From a virus, in IMG/VR virus record IMGVR_UViG_3300046323_000587, positions 162,481 to 226,480 of that record: a stretch of DNA of 64,000 nucleotides. One strand, written 5' to 3'. The notes beneath the pieces are model-generated. The model did no database searches, was not told the origin of the DNA, and saw only the letters and a program-made list of their open reading frames with translations. A program made the translations under genes and the position numbers. Every line of letters starts with the position of its first letter. Position 1 is the stretch's first letter. Positions 60,361-64,000 of this stretch are shown here, piece after piece.

Positions 60361-60861
60361 ATGAAAATAGATGCAAAACAAAAAATAAGTTTACTTGGAA
60401 TTAGTCCTTTAACTACAAAAGAATTTTTTAAAATTCCAGTTTCTAATATAGAAACAAAAGAATATACGAAAGAATATTTTGATGAAGAAATTATTTTTAT
60501 TCCTAAGTATATTTATGTAGAAAGAAATGAGTCTGTCAGATATCACAAATCTACATTTAGTAAAAAAGTAATTAGTAGTTTGTCTCCAATTAGTTGTAAA
60601 ATGTTTTTATATTTAATGAGTAATATTAAAAGAAATGCGGATTTTGTAGATATTGATATTAAACATTGTATGAAATGGATGCAAATAACTTCTATAAACA
60701 CATATAAAAAAGCATTAAAAGAAATAATATCTAATATAATAATTGTTCCTACAAAAGAAACAAATGTTTATTGGATTAATCCCGATGTGTTTTATAATGG
60801 TAATAGAATCAAACATTTTCCTGATAATGTTGATATTATTCAAGATATGTCAAGAGGATAA
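60361..60861 (+). CDS. RepL-like winged-helix protein
   Basis: 166 residues. LSPISCKMFLYLMSNIKRNA, then MKWMQITSINTYKKALKEII and VYWINPDVFYNGNRIKHFP match the RepL-type plasmid replication pattern (helix, HTH, then Y-x-(I/V)NP-x-x-F-x-(G/N)(G/N)-x-R). The N-terminal 60 residues (YTKEYFDEEIIFIPKYIYVE) are distinct. It may bind the nearby origin-like repeats or act as a repressor. The noncoding structured region lies directly upstream. Confidence 0.65.
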   Translation: MKIDAKQKISLLGISPLTTKEFFKIPVSNIETKEYTKEYFDEEIIFIPKYIYVERNESVRYHKSTFSKKVISSLSPISCKMFLYLMSNIKRNADFVDIDIKHCMKWMQITSINTYKKALKEIISNIIIVPTKETNVYWINPDVFYNGNRIKHFPDNVDIIQDMSRG

Positions 60862-60887
60862 ATAATTGAATATAATTAATCAAAACA

Positions 60888-61331
60888 ATGGGAAAATTAA
60901 TTACCTTCGCTTCTTTTTGTCAGAGTACAAAAGGAGTCTTTAAAATTACCTCTTTGATACCAAGAAGAACGCCTGATTATACATCAAAATCTGGATCTCT
61001 TTATTGGTTTGGAGGCAGTCTCTCAGATTCTGTATTAGCTTCTCTTAAATTGGCTAAAACAGATTCTGATTGGTTAAAGATATATCAAACATTACGTAAA
61101 GAAGAGAAACGTTCTCTATATGTAATAAGATTATCTAATCATTGGAGTTCAAAAGAAGATACTCAAATATCATCAAGACACCATTCAGACAATAATAAAA
61201 TTAATACTTGTAAATGGTTCTTGAAGATACCTAATAATAATCAAAATGATTTAGAGTCGACTGATACTCTTTGTGGTATTGCTAAATTATCTGATTTTGT
61301 TGGTAGAGTGCCTTCTTTTAAAAGAAAATAA
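60888..61331 (+). CDS. Hypothetical early protein
   Basis: 147 residues, Ser/Lys-rich. ITFASFCQSTKGVFKITSLI, GSLYWFGGSLSDSVLASLKL, SLYVIRLSNHWSSKEDTQIS and a basic end VGRVPSFKRK. No recognised domain. It follows the RepL-like gene by 26 bases and may form an operon with it. Confidence 0.65.
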   Translation: MGKLITFASFCQSTKGVFKITSLIPRRTPDYTSKSGSLYWFGGSLSDSVLASLKLAKTDSDWLKIYQTLRKEEKRSLYVIRLSNHWSSKEDTQISSRHHSDNNKINTCKWFLKIPNNNQNDLESTDTLCGIAKLSDFVGRVPSFKRK

Positions 61332-61723
61332 AAGAAAAAAAAATTAATTCATCAGAGTTAGACTCTGGAATGTAGTTGTAGTGCTTTAATGTTATTTCGA
61401 TAACCTCTTACTGACAAAAATCAACTATTCATTGACTATAAGACTCTTAGTAATGTAATAGTGTAATATTGCACGAATAGAGATTAAGTAGTGATTACTC
61501 TTTTAAGAAAGAGATTCATAACAAGAATTAAAAATGTTTAGTCATACTATTAGACAATAAAAAATAGTTAATGATGTAATTTCATCTGCTGATAAGAAAT
61601 CAAGAAGAGACTCAGGGATTAAGGTTAATTAGATTCTATTAAGGATTTAATTAAAGTGGTTGAACTCCATTAATCTTCATTTTTATTTTAATGTTTTGAT
61701 ACAAGATTTTAATCCAAATATTT
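61332..61723 (+). other. 392-base noncoding stretch with several hairpins
   Basis: Contains CAGAGT-TAG-ACTCTG (61353-61367), GTTAT-TTCG-ATAAC (61391-61404, a UUCG-type tetraloop) and a closing stem GATTAAGG (61617-61624)/CC(A)TTAATC (61667-61675) before the next gene. No coding frame, no clear terminator. Confidence 0.5.
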
Positions 61724-62257
61724 ATGGAACTATCAGACAGATTAATCGATCAGTTCTATCGTCTTCTTTTCAAAGGTTATTTAAAAATCTTTATTGAAGA
61801 AATAGAACTCGCACCAAAAGGTTGGGAAGCCTTAGGTTGGGATAATAAACCTATAAGAGGCTACAATCCACCTACAGAGATAGAACTTTCTTATAGAGAG
61901 TTTCGTGAAAGATTTTCATATCATTGTTTATTTCATCTTTCTTGTCGTACATACAAACCTCTTCCTGAAAAATCATTAGATAATAAAGGAATGGAGAAGT
62001 CTGTAGTACAATTTAATAAAGACTTGAATGAAAAATATAAAGATACATACTTCATTGAAATCTCTGATATGAGAGGAGAGCAAAAGCATTTATTATTCAC
62101 CAAATCATTAGAAAAAGTCAATGAAATCATCGAAGCCTTTAAAGCTATTAAAAATAGTTGGGCTTCTGAGTTTCTTTTTCTAGTGGAATACTTTGAAATG
62201 GAAACTACTTTTGAAATGTATCGGTCTTCAACAGTATTTGAAGATTCTTATACGTAA
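61724..62257 (+). CDS. Hypothetical early protein
   Basis: 177 residues. LIDQFYRLLFKGYLKIFIEE, LAPKGWEALGWDNKPIRGYN, then FSYHCLFHLSCRTYKPLPEK and a C-terminal helix-strand (SLEKVNEIIEAFKAIKNSWA). No family recognised; a soluble alpha/beta protein. Confidence 0.66.
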   Translation: MELSDRLIDQFYRLLFKGYLKIFIEEIELAPKGWEALGWDNKPIRGYNPPTEIELSYREFRERFSYHCLFHLSCRTYKPLPEKSLDNKGMEKSVVQFNKDLNEKYKDTYFIEISDMRGEQKHLLFTKSLEKVNEIIEAFKAIKNSWASEFLFLVEYFEMETTFEMYRSSTVFEDSYT

Positions 62258-62292
62258 GTTTAATCAATTTAACTCAAAAAATCACAAAAAAT

Positions 62293-63096
62293 ATGAAAAC
62301 CATCACAATCCCTCAAGAAATAGTTGATACTTTATTGTGTCAAACTATTCAGTTTCATAAGTTGAGTAACGAAGATTTTACTTTATTGCAAGAATTTATT
62401 TCTTCAATTCAAGGTAAAGAATTAATCGTAACTCCTATGAACGGTTCTATTGTAGCTAGATTGTTAAACACAATTTACTATAATATGGAAAAAATTTCTG
62501 GTAAGATTGACAGAGAAAACTTCTTAATTCGAGATGCACAAGGTTTGAAAAGAGAATTTATTTCTGAACAAGACTTGGATTCTGTTTTTGTACAAAAAGA
62601 TTTGAAAGGAGTTTACACGGTAAACTTGGATTTCTTAGGTCTTGATGACTATAATAGAAGACGAGCTGAAAAAGATGTGTATCTTTCTGGTGATGTAGTA
62701 TACTCTATTTATTGGAGTATTCTAAGTAAACTTAAAGATGTAATGGCTTTCTTTAATGGTTATTTAACTAGAAAAGAGCTATTATCTTTTCCTTCTTTGC
62801 CTTTCGAAGATTTCTTTTACGGAAAAAGTATTTCAAAGGAAATGTTGAAAGTATTACAAGAAAATGTAGATAATCTAAACTATAATTCTAAATATTTTCA
62901 AGATTCTTCTATGGAAGTTTCCTCAGATAATTATCTTCAAGACGGTATTAGATCAGAAAAAGACTTTAAAGAAATGTTAGAAAATCTTTATTGGGCTTAT
63001 TTTGGTGTAGAGAACCGAGAAGAAAATGGATTGATGTGGGCCAGATGGGACGAATTGGAAGTCGCAGAAAATCAAATTGATTTGTTCGCTTTATAA
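62293..63096 (+). CDS. Hypothetical early protein
   Basis: 267 residues. The start follows the leader CTCAAAAAATCACAAAAAAT. TIPQEIVDTLLCQTIQFHKL, NFLIRDAQGLKREFISEQDL, VYSIYWSILSKLKDVMAFFN, and a C-terminus NREENGLMWARWDELEVAEN. Mostly helical, acidic, with no catalytic motif. It precedes the 88-residue gene by 11 bases, so these are co-transcribed. Confidence 0.68.
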   Translation: MKTITIPQEIVDTLLCQTIQFHKLSNEDFTLLQEFISSIQGKELIVTPMNGSIVARLLNTIYYNMEKISGKIDRENFLIRDAQGLKREFISEQDLDSVFVQKDLKGVYTVNLDFLGLDDYNRRRAEKDVYLSGDVVYSIYWSILSKLKDVMAFFNGYLTRKELLSFPSLPFEDFFYGKSISKEMLKVLQENVDNLNYNSKYFQDSSMEVSSDNYLQDGIRSEKDFKEMLENLYWAYFGVENREENGLMWARWDELEVAENQIDLFAL

Positions 63097-63107
63097 ACTA
63101 ATCCGAT

Positions 63108-63374
63108 ATGATTTTTAATTATCACAACCCTGTCACAGATAAAATAGAAGAAGTAAATACTGATTCTATAAAATCAATGCCTGAATATTATCTGAAAGGA
63201 GAAGATGTAGTTCTTGCATTTGACGCACTCTTTAATCGCCATAAAGATACTTTGAGTATTGTAATCTTAGATGTATTGAATAATATTCGATATAAAGCTA
63301 CAAGATTATCTATACTTGGTATGATTTATAGAGATGAGTTTAAAAGATTTAGTTTTGCTTATTCTAAAATCTAA
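63108..63374 (+). CDS. Small hypothetical protein
   Basis: 88 residues: MIFNYHNPVTDKIEEVNTDS, then YLKGEDVVLAFDALFNRHKD and a helical C-terminus (TRLSILGMIYRDEFKRFSFA). No known domain. Operon member with its neighbours. Confidence 0.62.
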   Translation: MIFNYHNPVTDKIEEVNTDSIKSMPEYYLKGEDVVLAFDALFNRHKDTLSIVILDVLNNIRYKATRLSILGMIYRDEFKRFSFAYSKI

Positions 63375-63385
63375 ATCATAAAATT

Positions 63386-63475
63386 ATGATTACAATCATC
63401 ATTGCAGTAACATTATTCAGTATATTCTTCTATTTCAAAGAAAAAAGAGATAGAGATCTACTTGATAAAGAATAA
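63386..63475 (+). CDS. Possible 29-residue single-pass membrane peptide
   Basis: ATG 63386 to TAA 63475: MITIIIAVTLFSIFFYFKEK then RDRDLLDKE, one membrane helix and a charged tail. It lies 11 bases after the previous stop and 27 before the next start. Such small membrane peptides are common in phage early operons; evidence is limited to topology and spacing. Confidence 0.5.
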   Translation: MITIIIAVTLFSIFFYFKEKRDRDLLDKE

Positions 63476-63502
63476 TCCGTTCACTTTTAAACATCAAATC
63501 AG

Positions 63503-63913
63503 ATGAAATATTTAAAAGAATTACAAGAATTTTACAATGAAGTAGTGGATATCAATCACGCTGTAAGAATGCTTGAAGAAAGATATCTACCTGAATTACC
63601 TGTACCACCAGCTTTAGTTGCATTGTACAACAAAAATCCCACTAAAGAAGAATTTGAGGAATACATCTCTCTTTCTAAACAATTTAATATAGATTGGGAA
63701 ACTTATGAAAAGAGTTGTAATGGATATAGACAATCAAAAGCTACAATTGAAGAAACTATTCAAAAATTTCTTTCAGATAAAGCCGGATTGAGTAATATAG
63801 CTGAAAAATCTCGTGAAAAGGTTTGGTGTTTGGCTTATTCAAGAGGTAAATTATTTGGTTGGCAACAAGTCTATGAAGAACTTGTAGAATTAATTGATTT
63901 ATTCTTAGATTAA
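63503..63913 (+). CDS. Hypothetical early protein
   Basis: 136 residues, helical: MKYLKELQEFYNEVVDINHA, then YLPELPVPPALVALYNKNPT, FEEYISLSKQFNIDWETYEK and a C-terminal GWQQVYEELVELIDLFLD. No family recognised. The last 87 bases of the window after it are AT-rich with no visible gene. Confidence 0.66.
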   Translation: MKYLKELQEFYNEVVDINHAVRMLEERYLPELPVPPALVALYNKNPTKEEFEEYISLSKQFNIDWETYEKSCNGYRQSKATIEETIQKFLSDKAGLSNIAEKSREKVWCLAYSRGKLFGWQQVYEELVELIDLFLD

Positions 63914-64000
63914 TTAATTCTATTTTCTTTTTCATCAATTTTCCTTTAATTTAAGCTCTTAGTTTTTTTCTTGATGATTATCATTAATAAAGAAAGATGT

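Noticed and set aside
1-64000. CRISPR arrays, insertion sequences, integrase and attachment sites
   Set aside because: No evenly spaced repeats with unique spacers, no transposase or recombinase motifs and no paired direct repeats flanking a module were seen.

Overview
The window looks like part of the genome of a large tailed bacteriophage (Caudoviricetes) that infects a member of the Bacteroidota. The phage call rests on a portal, a large terminase, an HK97-like major capsid candidate, a tail-fibre block and a phage-type amidase. The host call rests on several signs: strongly AT-rich DNA; A/T-rich leaders without Shine-Dalgarno sequences; TAnnTTTG-type promoters; fibre heads with the PRxTTAQRN motif common in Bacteroidota; and DUF5977, Calx-beta and LamG domains. 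The gene order (nuclease, terminase, Cys-rich protein, portal, scaffold-like protein, capsid) is compatible with a crAss-like phage or another large Bacteroidota phage, but this was not tested by search. No integrase, insertion sequence or CRISPR array was seen.

Layout. From about 46.4 kb down to 1, essentially everything is on the minus strand and tightly packed, with many 1-8 bp overlaps. In transcription order it holds small proteins and a GroES-like co-chaperonin (46.4-44.8 kb); tail fibres, including a 1025-residue protein with four LamG-like domains (44.8-34.4 kb); an amidase, a PD-(D/E)XK nuclease, the large terminase, a Cys-rich protein and the portal (34.3-26.1 kb); large beta-rich adhesin-like virion proteins (26-16.4 kb); a scaffold-like protein, the major capsid protein and three further structural genes separated by terminators (16.4-10.8 kb); and a final cassette (10.7 kb to the left edge).

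That last cassette is the most unusual part. Most of its proteins are unrelated to each other: HExxH metalloproteases, peptidoglycan-binding-like proteins, a pretoxin/ART-like protein and others. Yet they share a short basic Gly-Gly motif (core KxGGKLxSLxKFQxGG) at the N-terminus, at the C-terminus or internally. I infer that they are a set of virion cargo or effector proteins carrying a common tag. Two members are broken by frameshifts in A/T tracts, one exactly at an AT dinucleotide repeat.

A roughly 1.1 kb repeat-rich, gene-free divergent region (46.4-47.55 kb) separates this late arm from a plus-strand arm (47.55-64 kb). The plus arm begins with a large unknown protein of clearly higher GC content, then carries many small unknown genes separated by terminators and elaborate hairpins. 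Notable members are an OmpA-domain secreted protein, a RepL-like winged-helix protein and a tRNA-like gene whose anticodon loop lacks three bases. Between 52.2 and 55.8 kb sits a block with different habits: a minus-strand RecA-type ATPase, a GIY-YIG protein, a Vsr-like endonuclease with zinc knuckles and a small membrane protein. The first three have host-type promoter elements of their own, so the block looks like a set of morons or selfish genes.
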